From: Thermodesulforhabdus norvegica
GTDB taxonomy: Bacteria > Desulfobacterota > Syntrophobacteria > Syntrophobacterales > Thermodesulforhabdaceae
DNA: 46,498 nt
Reading direction: 5' to 3'
NCBI RefSeq assembly: GCF_900114975.1
Contig: NZ_FOUU01000002.1
Span: 1 to 46,498 of the forward strand
The translations under genes were made by a program, and so were the position numbers. This document shows positions 23,946 to 33,613 of the stretch, piece by piece. The notes beneath the pieces were generated by a model, which was given only the letters and a program-made list of their open reading frames with translations, was not told where the DNA came from and did no database searches. Each line of letters starts with the position of its first letter. Position 1 is the first letter of the stretch.

Positions 23946-24758
23946 ATGAACTCCATGTACTACTTTAGGCCCTCTATAGTGGTAGATGTTCAGAGCCGGA
24001 GGGATCATAGAAATATTGCCATAGACAAGGTAGGTGTTAAGAACATCCGATACCCTCTTACGGTGCTGGATAAATCCAGGGGATTTCAGCATACTGTGGG
24101 CACTATAAACATGTATGTAAATCTTCCCAGGCGATTTAAAGGCACTCACATGAGCCGTTTTATCGAGATTCTAAACGAATTCTACGGTAATTTTGATATA
24201 CGCAATCTGCCTCGTATTCTGGAGACCATGCAGAAAAGGCTTGATGCTGAGTCCGCTCACATAGAGATTTCTTTTCCTTATTTCATAGAAAAGCTTGCAC
24301 CGGTTACAAAATCTACGGGGATCATGGAATACGGATGTCGTGTCATCGGAGCACTTGACTGCAATCTGGGCTATGATCTCATAGTTGAAGTAATTGTTCC
24401 CATAACAACCGTTTGTCCCTGCTCGAAGGAAATCAGCAATTACGGTGCTCACAACCAGAGAGGCATTGTGAGGTTAGCGGTTCGTTACGAAAAGTTCATC
24501 TGGATTGAAGACCTTATAGAACTGGTGGAAGATTGTGCTTCCTGTGACGTATATTCCGTTCTTAAGCGTCCCGACGAAAAGTATGTTACCGAAAGGGCTT
24601 ACGACAATGCCAAGTTTGTTGAAGATGTCGTAAGAGATGTGGCCCTGAGGCTTAAAGCCGATCCCAACATTACCTGGTTTGCCGTGGACGTGGAAAACTT
24701 CGAGTCTATTCACAACCACAGTGCTTATGCTTTTATAGAAAGGTGGAAAAAGGCGTGA
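23946..24758 (+). CDS. folE2: GTP cyclohydrolase FolE2 (type IB)
   Basis: 270 residues. The family hallmark TTVCPCSKEISNYGAHNQRG (about residues 155-175) supplies the catalytic Cys and metal ligand His, and VENFESIHNHSAY near the C-terminus is also conserved. It makes the first dihydroneopterin intermediate of folate synthesis without needing zinc. It lies 12 bp after cooC and its stop overlaps the next start (TGATG). The link with cooC suggests supply of pterin cofactors to one-carbon metabolism; this is inference. Confidence 0.9.
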   Translation: MNSMYYFRPSIVVDVQSRRDHRNIAIDKVGVKNIRYPLTVLDKSRGFQHTVGTINMYVNLPRRFKGTHMSRFIEILNEFYGNFDIRNLPRILETMQKRLDAESAHIEISFPYFIEKLAPVTKSTGIMEYGCRVIGALDCNLGYDLIVEVIVPITTVCPCSKEISNYGAHNQRGIVRLAVRYEKFIWIEDLIELVEDCASCDVYSVLKRPDEKYVTERAYDNAKFVEDVVRDVALRLKADPNITWFAVDVENFESIHNHSAYAFIERWKKA

Positions 24759-26398
24759 TGGGTGAAGGTCATGCTAAATCGCAGGATAATTTTGCAGAGA
24801 TAGTTCTCGCCTTCGAAGATCCCGAATTTTATCCTCATCCGGTTTCAAAGATTGAGCGCAGGGAAACCCATATATCCGTCGTATTTCTTACCGGTGAATT
24901 GGTCTATAAAATCAAAAAGCCCGTGAACTTTGGATTCTTAAATTATGAAACCCCGGAGTTGCGAAAATTTTACTGTCATCAGGAAGTTAGATTGAACAAA
25001 AGGCTTGCCGAGGATGTTTACCTCAGGGTTGAAAAGATTTGCCTGGACGGTCGTAGAGGAAAGTTCTATCTGGGCGATTGTGAGTCGCCTGTAGAGCATG
25101 CTGTCGTCATGAAGGAGTTACCTCAGGAAGAAAGCCTTGAGCACTATCTCCTTGGGAATATGATCAATGAATCGATTCTAGAAAAAATCGGCTTACGTCT
25201 TGCGGACTTTTACGGCCGGGCTTCCGTTTCCGATCCACATTTTACCAAATATGGAGGTGTAGAATACGTAAGGTTTAATGCCTACGAAAACATCCATCAG
25301 CTTTTGCCTTTTGCCAGGGAGGTCGGAGGGGTTGAACTTCTGAAGTGGCTCAAAGAAGCCATTTATGCCTTTACCGTGCGCTATAGATCCCTTTTCAATG
25401 AAAGGGTTAGCAACGGTTATGTGGTTGACGGTCACGGGGATTTGCGAGCCGAGCACATCTACATCCGTGACGGAATACAGATTCTGGACTGCATAGAGTT
25501 CAACAACAGGTTGAGGTTCGGTGATGTTGCGGTGGATCTGGCCTTTCTCTTCATGGATCTGTGCAGACTCGGTTTTGAGGATGTGGCCTATGCCGTTCTG
25601 GATAAGTACTGTGTAAAAAACGGAGATTTTCAATTCTGGGGATTGCTTGATTTTTACACTGCTTATAGAGCCCTGGTCAGGGCGAAGGTGGCATGTCTTG
25701 AGACGCTGTCCTGTGAAGCCGGTCTGACCGGCCCTGCCTTTGAGAAAGCCCGGAAGTTTATGAGACTGGGGACGGAGCATACTGCGGCCTATGGTCTGCC
25801 GACCGTGGTAATTTTGATGGGACTGCCTGCCTCGGGAAAGAGCCGTCTCGCTGCTCGGATCAGAGACGATTTCCATTGGGAATATCTGTCAACTGATGAG
25901 ATCAGAAAGCGGCTGGATCCGGGTGTCAGGGTGAGTCCCTTTGGTGCAGGTGACTACTCCGAAGATAGACGCTCCAGGATCTATGAGATTATGGCGAAGA
26001 GCACGGCGGATCTGGTTGAAAGAGGCCGTTCTGTCGTGGTGGACGGGACATTTTCCAGGGCTTGCTGGCGAGAGCTTTTCCTTAAAAGTCTTGATGAAGC
26101 GAAGTGTCACATAATTATGATAGAAGCAGTAGCATCGCCGGAAGTGCTGAAGGAAAGGTTGATGTGCCGTGAGAGCGGGAATCAAAAAGAGTTGAGCGAT
26201 GCCCGTCTTGAGCATCTTGAGCCCTTTATCAGGTCCTACGAACCTCCGGATGAGGTGCCCCACGAAAAGTTTATCAGGGTATCAACGGATACGGATTTTG
26301 AGCTTTCTGTGGCATATCTGACCAGGGAGCTTTATCGAAAAAGGTTAAATCAAGCACGGGAGTGGGCTGCCTGCCAGAGGTCGTTTCCTTCTCCGTGA
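24758..26398 (+). CDS. Aminoglycoside-phosphotransferase-like / P-loop kinase fusion
   Basis: About 546 residues. Residues about 1-330 form an APH-type kinase fold with the catalytic loop VVDGHGDLRAEHIYI and the metal-binding DCIEFNNRLRFGDVAVDLAF. From about 345 a second domain begins with a P-loop (ILMGLPASGKSRLAARI), followed by STDEIRKRL and VVDGTF, as in gluconate-kinase-like or zeta-toxin-like small-molecule kinases. The two-kinase architecture is conserved in many bacteria with unknown substrate. The start at ATG 24758 overlaps the folE2 stop; a GTG at 24743 is the alternative. Its 3' end overlaps the convergent RNase G gene by 49 bp. Confidence 0.8.
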   Translation: MGEGHAKSQDNFAEIVLAFEDPEFYPHPVSKIERRETHISVVFLTGELVYKIKKPVNFGFLNYETPELRKFYCHQEVRLNKRLAEDVYLRVEKICLDGRRGKFYLGDCESPVEHAVVMKELPQEESLEHYLLGNMINESILEKIGLRLADFYGRASVSDPHFTKYGGVEYVRFNAYENIHQLLPFAREVGGVELLKWLKEAIYAFTVRYRSLFNERVSNGYVVDGHGDLRAEHIYIRDGIQILDCIEFNNRLRFGDVAVDLAFLFMDLCRLGFEDVAYAVLDKYCVKNGDFQFWGLLDFYTAYRALVRAKVACLETLSCEAGLTGPAFEKARKFMRLGTEHTAAYGLPTVVILMGLPASGKSRLAARIRDDFHWEYLSTDEIRKRLDPGVRVSPFGAGDYSEDRRSRIYEIMAKSTADLVERGRSVVVDGTFSRACWRELFLKSLDEAKCHIIMIEAVASPEVLKERLMCRESGNQKELSDARLEHLEPFIRSYEPPDEVPHEKFIRVSTDTDFELSVAYLTRELYRKRLNQAREWAACQRSFPSP

Positions 26399-27864
26399 CC
26401 GATGGTTTTGATCGTGCTTTCGTGAGGTTTTAATGAAGGGTCCCCGAAGATGTGTATTTGAACACCGTATCGTTTTTCCAGCGCCCGGAGGTCGGGTCTT
26501 TTTTGATTCAGTAAGTAGTGAGCGACATCGGGAGGTGTTGAGATTTGCAGGGCTGAGAAATCCGTACCCTGACACAGATAGTTCCAGATTTTTCTCAGCA
26601 TTGCCAGTGCTGCCGCTTCGGGGGTTTGTACCATACCGGAGCCATTACAATAGGGGCATTCTCGATAAGTCCCGAACTGCACATTGACCCCGAGGTGCTG
26701 TCGTGACATTTCCAGGATGCCGAAGCGTGATATTCGCCCTACCGAAACCTTTGCCTTGTCCTTTCTGAGTGCTTCTCTAAGAGTTTGCTCGACCTTTGCC
26801 TTGTGAGCTGCCAGGTTCATGTCTATAAAGTCAATGACTATGAGCCCTCCGAGGTCACGAAGCCGGAGCTGGCGCGGGATCTCAACGGCCGCTTCCAGAT
26901 TGACACGAAAGCTCGTTTCTTCGGGATCGCGCTCCGATGTGGCCCTTCCGGAATTTACGTCAATGGCAACAAGGGCTTCAGTGGGTTCGATGACTATATA
27001 GCCTCCCGACGGTAAAGACACTCTTTTGTGAAATATCTGTTCGATCTGTGATTCGATCCCGTAATGACTGAAAATCGGTGTATCGTGCTTATGAAGCTCA
27101 ACAATGTGCTGATGCCGTGGGGTTATTATTTTCAGAAAATCTTTGACCTCACGGCAAACATCCTTTTGATCGACGATTATGCGTTTTATATCCGGAGTTA
27201 AATAGTCCCGTACGACTCTGATGACCAGACTGCGCTCTTTGTATATGAGAGCAGGAGCAGGTGTCGTGACCGTTTTTTCACGAATATTTTCCCATATTCT
27301 TAAAAGATACTTCAAATCTTTAATGATGGCACGCTTGGTCTGATAAGCAGCAGCGGTTCTCAAGATTATTCCAAACTCGTCGGGCAGAGTCAGTTCCTGG
27401 GCTATGCGGCGTAAACGCTCTTTTTGTTCTTCGTCGGATATTTTTCTCGAAACGGCTCGCTGATTAGAGCCGGGCATGAGAACCACATAGCGTCCCGCAA
27501 GGCTTATGTAGGTCGTGAGAGCCGGCCCCTTGTTTCCGACGCCTTCCTTGACGACCTGAACCAGGACTTCCTGACCGGGCTGAAGAAGGTCCTGGATACG
27601 CGGTTGACCGACGGGTTCTACGGCGAAGTATTCGGGGTGTATTTCGTCAAGAGGTAGAAAGCCGTTTCGCTCCAGTCCTATGTTTACGAAGGCGGCCTGA
27701 AGAGACGGCTGAATTTGCTCCACTATCCCCTTGTATATATTTCCGAGGTGTTTCGTCTGGGAGGCCGTCTCTATAAAGAAACCTTCCAAGTTGAACCCTT
27801 CGACAATAGCGATGCGGAATTCTTCGGGGTACAGGGCGTTTATTAAAAGGAGCTGATTGCTCAT
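26350..27864 (-). CDS. rng: Ribonuclease G/E family endoribonuclease
   Basis: 504 residues, the length of RNase G rather than RNase E (no long disordered tail). An S1 RNA-binding domain occupies about 38-125. The catalytic DNase-I-like domain carries the metal-binding aspartates in VAIDVNSG and VIDFIDM. The zinc-link CPYCNGSG is near residue 405. It acts in rRNA maturation and mRNA decay in the cytoplasm. It overlaps the upstream dehydratase-type gene by 4 bp and is last in a six-gene minus-strand run. Confidence 0.92.
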   Translation of the reverse strand: MSNQLLLINALYPEEFRIAIVEGFNLEGFFIETASQTKHLGNIYKGIVEQIQPSLQAAFVNIGLERNGFLPLDEIHPEYFAVEPVGQPRIQDLLQPGQEVLVQVVKEGVGNKGPALTTYISLAGRYVVLMPGSNQRAVSRKISDEEQKERLRRIAQELTLPDEFGIILRTAAAYQTKRAIIKDLKYLLRIWENIREKTVTTPAPALIYKERSLVIRVVRDYLTPDIKRIIVDQKDVCREVKDFLKIITPRHQHIVELHKHDTPIFSHYGIESQIEQIFHKRVSLPSGGYIVIEPTEALVAIDVNSGRATSERDPEETSFRVNLEAAVEIPRQLRLRDLGGLIVIDFIDMNLAAHKAKVEQTLREALRKDKAKVSVGRISRFGILEMSRQHLGVNVQFGTYRECPYCNGSGMVQTPEAAALAMLRKIWNYLCQGTDFSALQISTPPDVAHYLLNQKRPDLRALEKRYGVQIHIFGDPSLKPHESTIKTIGHGEGNDLWQAAHSRA

Positions 27865-29345
27865 CCGGGATGCCTCTTTTGCTGTTGCTTCTGGTGCTGC
27901 TGGGCCTGATAAATGAAGGTGCGGATGGCCATGTCTCTGCCCGGCTGTACGGACCCGTCGTAGGCAAGGTCGATAAAGGGAATCCTTAACCTCTGAAGGA
28001 TGGGCTTTAGAATGGCCGAGCAGATGGTACTGGGCATGCAGGTAAAGGGAAATACGTTTACTATGCCGTTGAAGCCTTCCGCGACGTAAGCAATGGCGCC
28101 GCCTATGCTCAGGGCTGCTTCGGTTCCGATTTCGAAGGAAAATAGATCGTATCGTTTAAGATATCTTTCGATTCGCCATACCGTGTGGTCCGGTTCTATG
28201 TCCAGGTGTGTGAGAGCACGCCTGTAGCCCTGATATTGACGAAGGTTCTGCCAGGCTACTTCAAGGGCCAGGGAAGCCCAGGAACGGGCTAGTTCTTTCA
28301 GCTTCTTCAGGGCCTTTATGTTCCACGAATGCTTTATTTCCCTGCCAAGTTTTCTGAGCCTCTCATAGCTTACGAAGCTTATCCACTCCACAAGGGAGGC
28401 GTCCACCACTTCGCCGCCGTACTCTTCGATCTTCCGTATGAGCCCCTGGTTGGACGCCGGATGGGTCCTCAGGTATATCTCCCCAACTATTCCTATCAGA
28501 GGCTTTCGTGGAATTGATCGATCCACAAGGTTGGAGGCTTCCCTGGCGGCTTCTCCAAGAAGGTCAAAGATTTCTCCGAAGGGAAGCTCCCGTCCTCTGG
28601 CTTCTATAACCTTCTCCATGTGAGCAAGAACTTCCCGTACTAATTGGTCGACCGAGCCTTTCCGGGATTCGTAAGGACGGGCCCTCCATGTTATCCGATC
28701 CATCACGTCGGCCGCAACGGTGGAAACAAAGGCGAGTTTTCTGAAAATGGAGGCATCTTCTTCGGGCAAAATTCCCTCTGTGGAATAGGCATCTCCGGTT
28801 GATAGGTAGGCAATACGAACGTTTTTGAATTCCGGAAAAGAGTCCAGAACCAGTCTCTGTAGCTTGTTGTACATTCCGAAGCGGCAGGGGCCATCGGATT
28901 CGGGAAGGAAATAGACGTAACGATTCGGGTCGAAGGCAGAACCCAGACGCTCTTTTTCTCTTTTCAGATGCAACAGAATGTCTCCGAGAGTAATCTGACA
29001 GGGAAAACATTCCTTGCCCGAGGTATAGGCCTTTCCCAGATCAAGCCCCCTATAGGTTTCCATTACGACGGCATCGACGTCAAAAGCACGAAAGCACGAT
29101 GCAAGAAGCCTTGCTCCAAAAGGGGCCATGTCCGGAATTAGGAGCCTCTTGCCCTTGAGGTTAAACTTTCCTACTTCTGAATGGAATCTGGAGAAAACCG
29201 AGTAATTTACTATGTCTCCCATAATCGAACCGATCTCTGCAGATTGGCCTTTGCAGTGCGTAATTGTCCGTCCTTTCACAATCCTGCCGGCTCTCATTCT
29301 ATATCTTGCTTTTGGGCTTAATACAAGAGCGGGGAGCTTTTCCAT
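27861..29345 (-). CDS. 2-hydroxyacyl-CoA dehydratase-type (CoA-activase-associated) protein
   Basis: 494 residues if begun at the first Met. A start at 29222 (MGDIVNYSVF) would give about 453 and cannot be excluded, since no strong ribosome site is visible at either. Features include LLIPDMAPFGARLLASCFRAF and the cysteine pair in SGKECFPCQITLGD, typical of the DUF2229/HgdB-like proteins that accompany dehydratase activators. ESDGPCRFGMY and FPFTCMPSTICSAI supply further conserved cysteines, so a 4Fe-4S cluster is likely. No activator ATPase is next to it. The substrate is unknown. Confidence 0.75.
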   Translation of the reverse strand: MEKLPALVLSPKARYRMRAGRIVKGRTITHCKGQSAEIGSIMGDIVNYSVFSRFHSEVGKFNLKGKRLLIPDMAPFGARLLASCFRAFDVDAVVMETYRGLDLGKAYTSGKECFPCQITLGDILLHLKREKERLGSAFDPNRYVYFLPESDGPCRFGMYNKLQRLVLDSFPEFKNVRIAYLSTGDAYSTEGILPEEDASIFRKLAFVSTVAADVMDRITWRARPYESRKGSVDQLVREVLAHMEKVIEARGRELPFGEIFDLLGEAAREASNLVDRSIPRKPLIGIVGEIYLRTHPASNQGLIRKIEEYGGEVVDASLVEWISFVSYERLRKLGREIKHSWNIKALKKLKELARSWASLALEVAWQNLRQYQGYRRALTHLDIEPDHTVWRIERYLKRYDLFSFEIGTEAALSIGGAIAYVAEGFNGIVNVFPFTCMPSTICSAILKPILQRLRIPFIDLAYDGSVQPGRDMAIRTFIYQAQQHQKQQQKRHPG

Positions 29346-29375
29346 CCGCAGGTGGGGATGGAGGCTTTGGAGCCG

Positions 29376-30587
29376 TTACTCGTGCCTGAGGGCGTCAATG
29401 GGGTTTAGATGAGCGGCCCTTCGGGCGGGGAAGAAGCCGAATGCGATTCCTATAAGGGCAGAAAAGAGAAAAGCGATACCCACAATTAGGGGATCCAGGA
29501 CAAAGGGAACCAGAAGAACCTTTGATAACCATACCGAGCATCCAAGGGCCAGAAAGATTCCTATGAAGCCGCCGAGAGATGAGATGACCGCAGATTCAAC
29601 GAGAAACTGGAGCAACACGTCCCGGGGTAGTGCCCCTACGGCCATCCTTATACCGATTTCACGGGTTCTTTCGGTTACGGCGACCAGCATGATGTTCATT
29701 ATACCGATCCCGCCTACAAGGAGGCTTACGGCGGCTATTGCCGCAAGCAAAGAAGTCATGGATTTCGTTGTGCCCGAAAGGACCTCGGCTATTTCTCTCA
29801 TGTCCCGTACGTGAAAGTCGTCGAGTTCTCCGGGCCTTATGCGGCGTCTCTGCCTCATGAGGGCTTCGATGTCCGTCCTGACCTGCTCCATAAGGCTTTC
29901 GTCCAGAACCGAAACTTCTATACGGTTTATGTCGGTGTTGCCGGCGATGCGGCGGTGAAAGGCTTTTATGGGTATCAGAACGATGTCGTCTCTGTCCGTA
30001 CCAAAGGATGAAAGTCCCTTTTCTTTCAGGACTCCTACCACTCTGTAGGCCTGTTTCTTGAGCCTGACTATTTTCCCGATGGGGTCCTCATAGGGAAAAA
30101 GCTCTTTTACGACCGTCTGCCCCAGAATGCAAACCGTCTTTCCGGCACGCTCTTCACCTTCGAGAAATACCCTGCCCTCTGCAATCTCCCAGTCCCTTAC
30201 CTCAAAAAAACCATTGGTTGTGCCGAAAACTGATGTGAGCCTGTTGCGATTTCCGTATATAACCTGCATGGCCGTGCCGGCCATTGGAGCAACGGCCTCT
30301 ATTCCGTAAATTTCTCTTTCGATAGCCCTTGCGTCGGAAAGATCAAATGGTGGTGCTTCGGCTCTGGCGCCTCCATGTCCCCGGGGAGCCTGCCCTACAT
30401 GGACCATCAGTAAATTGCTGCCCAGGCTGGCTATCTGGCGGCGAACCTGTTCGGTTGCGCCATTACCCAGGGTAACCATCGTGATGACCGATGCAACGCC
30501 TATGATTATACCCAGGGATGTTAAAACCGACCTCAGAAGATTCCTTCTCAATTCCCGAAAGGCAATTATCAGCGCATCCCTTATCAT
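29376..30587 (-). CDS. MacB-type ABC transporter permease
   Basis: 403 residues with the FtsX/MacB layout: one N-terminal membrane helix (about 18-40), a large periplasmic MacB-PCD domain (about 45-280), and three C-terminal helices beginning at LLAAIAAVSLLVGGIGIMN. It ends in LNPIDALRHE, a standard C-terminus. It overlaps the ATPase gene by 4 bp (ATGA). Such mechanotransmission transporters export peptides, lipids or macrolides from the periplasm. The substrate is not predictable. Confidence 0.92.
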   Translation of the reverse strand: MIRDALIIAFRELRRNLLRSVLTSLGIIIGVASVITMVTLGNGATEQVRRQIASLGSNLLMVHVGQAPRGHGGARAEAPPFDLSDARAIEREIYGIEAVAPMAGTAMQVIYGNRNRLTSVFGTTNGFFEVRDWEIAEGRVFLEGEERAGKTVCILGQTVVKELFPYEDPIGKIVRLKKQAYRVVGVLKEKGLSSFGTDRDDIVLIPIKAFHRRIAGNTDINRIEVSVLDESLMEQVRTDIEALMRQRRRIRPGELDDFHVRDMREIAEVLSGTTKSMTSLLAAIAAVSLLVGGIGIMNIMLVAVTERTREIGIRMAVGALPRDVLLQFLVESAVISSLGGFIGIFLALGCSVWLSKVLLVPFVLDPLIVGIAFLFSALIGIAFGFFPARRAAHLNPIDALRHE

Positions 30588-31279
30588 CTTTTAGACTCCG
30601 GCCCATCGACGATTCTACCGTCAACAAAACGGATAATCCGTTTGGCATAGTTTGCCATTTCCGGCTCGTGGGTTACCATAACGATGGTGAGTTCGAGGTC
30701 TCTGTTTAAGGCCACGAGCAGTTTCATGATTTCATGGCTCATTTCACTGTCCAGGTTTCCCGTGGGCTCGTCGGCAAGGATCACCTCAGGCCTCGTGACG
30801 ATTGCTCTGGCTATGGCCACTCTTTGCTGTTGGCCTCCCGACAGCTCCTGAGGTCTGTGATCAGCCCACCCGGAAAGTCCCACTACCTCCAGAGCTTCCG
30901 CCGCCATGGCGCGTCGCTCCTTTTTTGGGATTCTCCGGTAGATTAGCGGTAGCTCCACATTTTCCAGTGCGGTAGCACGGCTCAGTAGGTTGTAACTCTG
31001 GAATATAAACCCGATGTGGTGTCGTCTGAAAAGAGCCCGTTCGTTGGTGGAAAATTTTTCTACATGCTGGTCTTTGAAAATGTAGCTTCCCGAGGTTGGA
31101 CTGTCCAGGCATCCGAGGATGTTGAGAAAGGTGGACTTACCGGAGCCACTGGCGCCCATTACCGCCACGAACTCGCCTTTGTCTATTTCTGCATCAATGC
31201 CTTTAAGGGCTTTGAAGGCGGCACTTCCTTTGCCGTAAACCTTGGTTATGCCCTTGAGCCTTATCAGGGGGCTTTTCAT
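30584..31279 (-). CDS. MacB-type ABC transporter ATP-binding protein
   Basis: About 231 residues of the LolD/MacB ATPase group. Walker A is GASGSGKST, the Q-loop is IFQSYNLL, the signature is LSGGQQQR and Walker B is VILADEPTGNLD. The frame is open to 31351, but Met at 31279 (MKSPLIRL) matches the family start and avoids overlap with the adaptor gene ending at 31293. It forms one export system with the neighbouring permease and adaptor. Confidence 0.92.
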   Translation of the reverse strand: MKSPLIRLKGITKVYGKGSAAFKALKGIDAEIDKGEFVAVMGASGSGKSTFLNILGCLDSPTSGSYIFKDQHVEKFSTNERALFRRHHIGFIFQSYNLLSRATALENVELPLIYRRIPKKERRAMAAEALEVVGLSGWADHRPQELSGGQQQRVAIARAIVTRPEVILADEPTGNLDSEMSHEIMKLLVALNRDLELTIVMVTHEPEMANYAKRIIRFVDGRIVDGPESKR

Positions 31280-31292
31280 CCCTGGGATCTCC

Positions 31293-32585
31293 CTAGCTTT
31301 TACCGGAAGGCATAATACCCACAATAACGGCGTCTCCGGGTTTAATGTCACCCGACAGAACCTCGGTCTTTATCCCATCGGACTCTCCCGCAACTATTAG
31401 GCGCTTCTCCGGCCTGCCCTCGTTAAGCACCCATACATAAACCTGAGATCCCGAAGCCGCATGCCTGGCAACGCTCTCCGTGGAGTTTCCTCCTCGCCTC
31501 GGAAACCTGGGAAGCATCATACCGAGAAGCCCGCTTCTGGAATTTTTGTCTTCTCTATCCGTGTTTTTATCGGGCATGTGGAATCTCAACGCTGCGTTGG
31601 GGATCAGGGTAACATTCCTTTTCTCACTTACAATTATGTCGGCGGTGGCGGTCATTCCGGGAAGGAGCAATCCCTCCAGGTTTCGCACATAGAGAACGGT
31701 TTCATAGGTAACGACGCCATCACTCGTTTCCGGCGAAAGCCATATCTCTTTTACCTCCGCGTCGAATACTTTGTCAGGATACGCATCCACCGTGAAGGTC
31801 GCTTTTTGTCCGGGCCTGACCTTACCTATGTCGGCCTCATCCACGTCAACATGTAACTCCATCTCTTTAAGATCCCGGGCTATGATAAAAAGGGTAGGGG
31901 TCTGAAGGGATGCGGCTACCGTCTGGCCGGGTTCCACCTGTCTTGAAAGTACGATGCCGTCCATGGGTGAACGAATGATTGCTTTGGAAAGATTAATTTT
32001 GTTGTATTCCAGTTCTGCCTGGGCACTTGCGATCTCTGCCTTTGCGCTCATTTCGGCGGCGACGGCCTTGGCGAGCTGTGCCTCTACTTCGTCCATTTCT
32101 ATCTGGGAAGGCGACTTCCCGCCCGTAAGTTTTCGTGCCCTCCGGTATTGTTCCAGCTTGCTTCTGGCAAGCTTTATGTCGGCCTGAGCCTCTTTTAACT
32201 TTGCCCGGGCAAGGTCGAGTTTTGCCTGCGACTGAAGCACCTGGGCTTCGAACTTTGAAGTATCAAGCCGTGCAAGAACCTGGTCCTTCTTCACAGGATC
32301 GTTATAATCAACCTCAACCGTTCGAATGGTTCCGGAAACTTCTACGCCCACTTCAACCTGATCCATGGGTTCCAGGGTTCCCGTTGCCGTAACCGTAACA
32401 GTAAGATCGCCTTTTTCAACCGGTTCTGTTCGAAACCGTGTTACATCTTCGGAGCCGGATATTCCGAAGATGCTGTTTCTGAAGATCATAAAAAAGAGCA
32501 GTGCCAGTGCGGCAAGGACTAACGCCATTCCCGCACGTTTTTTCCCTGCTTTACCGTGGGTGCTATCGTGGGCCATTTCATTCAT
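31293..32585 (-). CDS. MacA/HlyD-type periplasmic adaptor protein
   Basis: 430 residues. A single N-terminal membrane anchor (about 19-36) is followed by a beta-barrel/lipoyl half (VEVGVEVSGTIRTVEVDYNDPVKKDQVLARLD), a long coiled-coil hairpin (about 100-190) and the return lipoyl strand (IRSPMDGIVLSRQVEPGQTV). The C-terminal part has a low-complexity insert (about 340-380). It links the MacB-type pump to an outer-membrane channel, which is not in the window. It overlaps the DUF169 gene by 8 bp, so the two are coupled. Confidence 0.9.
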   Translation of the reverse strand: MNEMAHDSTHGKAGKKRAGMALVLAALALLFFMIFRNSIFGISGSEDVTRFRTEPVEKGDLTVTVTATGTLEPMDQVEVGVEVSGTIRTVEVDYNDPVKKDQVLARLDTSKFEAQVLQSQAKLDLARAKLKEAQADIKLARSKLEQYRRARKLTGGKSPSQIEMDEVEAQLAKAVAAEMSAKAEIASAQAELEYNKINLSKAIIRSPMDGIVLSRQVEPGQTVAASLQTPTLFIIARDLKEMELHVDVDEADIGKVRPGQKATFTVDAYPDKVFDAEVKEIWLSPETSDGVVTYETVLYVRNLEGLLLPGMTATADIIVSEKRNVTLIPNAALRFHMPDKNTDREDKNSRSGLLGMMLPRFPRRGGNSTESVARHAASGSQVYVWVLNEGRPEKRLIVAGESDGIKTEVLSGDIKPGDAVIVGIMPSGKS

Positions 32586-33405
32586 GAGCCGTCCTCATAA
32601 GTTCTTTCCAGGTGTTCCTTTCGACAAAGCTTCCCTTCAGATTGGCTTCCATTTCCTGGAACAGTTTCCAGGGCAGAGCCAGGGTGAAGACATGGTCTCC
32701 CAGGTGTCTTCTTACGTAGTTTCTGGCGGAAATGTCCGTAAGACCCATAACAGCCCTTGGATGTTCCGACTCAGCCTCCCTGTAAGCAAAAATTCCAATA
32801 GTCTGACATCCAGCAGCATACGGTACGATTACATTTTCTATTCCTTTTCTGTTGTAGTTTGCAAGTATAATAAGGGCGGCAAGCTGATGTGGCCCTGCCG
32901 TGAAGACAACAACCCTGGGTGGGTTTTCAAATTCCTCGATTTTTTCCAGCGGGCACATAACGACGTATTTTTCGGTAATTTCCCGGAAGGGAAGTAATTG
33001 CAGGAATTCTTTAACTTCTTCAGGAGAGGCGAAATATCCTTCGCCGTTAAGGAACTCTTCGAGAAAGCTCTTGCTTGCACGATCTTTGAGTGCTTCAGCG
33101 ACCTGCCTGCCCGTGTTGTGGTTTCTGTTACCGGTGGAAAGAAAATAAGAAAAGCATTCCTCTCCACCGGGGAAGTCTGCATATCGATTGCCAAAACCCA
33201 GACCGACTCCACCTCCCCAGCAGCCGAAGTTTTCCTTAGAAAAAACTGCCATGCTACCCTTTCGGGCGACTTCGGCGAAAAGCCACATTACACATCCCCA
33301 TTTTCCGGGCCGGAATTTTCTGGCCTTCTCGGGCTCCCTGTTGGTCCAGATCAGGGATACGGGATGAAAGGGCAATCCCAGTGCCCGGGCGATTTTGCTC
33401 TCCAT
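32578..33405 (-). CDS. DUF169 family protein
   Basis: 275 residues. Typical DUF169 stretches are PVSLIWTNREPEKARKF near the N-terminus, FGCWGGGVGLGFG and VIPYAAGCQTIGIFAYREAE. Several conserved cysteines and histidines suggest a metal or redox cofactor, but the family has no settled function. It is the first gene of the minus-strand run that includes the MacA/B exporter. It is divergent from cobD across a 208-bp gap in which no clear regulatory element was recognised. Confidence 0.82.
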   Translation of the reverse strand: MESKIARALGLPFHPVSLIWTNREPEKARKFRPGKWGCVMWLFAEVARKGSMAVFSKENFGCWGGGVGLGFGNRYADFPGGEECFSYFLSTGNRNHNTGRQVAEALKDRASKSFLEEFLNGEGYFASPEEVKEFLQLLPFREITEKYVVMCPLEKIEEFENPPRVVVFTAGPHQLAALIILANYNRKGIENVIVPYAAGCQTIGIFAYREAESEHPRAVMGLTDISARNYVRRHLGDHVFTLALPWKLFQEMEANLKGSFVERNTWKELMRTAHE

Positions 33406-33613
33406 GACCGTCCCTCCCGTTTCGGGTTGAACCTTTCAGCTGATTCCAGTATTGCTGATAATACAAAATTATAACAACTCTGCGTACCCTAGATAGCAGG
33501 GCAATAGGTATGCCACCTGCTTCCGGTAAATATGGATTGAGCATTGTCGGAGAATTTAGATATAAGGAGCTTTCAAGGCCTGGTCAGGATTGTGTCGCCC
33601 ATAGCAAGAGGAG

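Noticed and set aside
33406-33613. Cobalamin riboswitch upstream of cobD
   Set aside because: No B12-box or consistent fold was recognised in the 208-bp gap.
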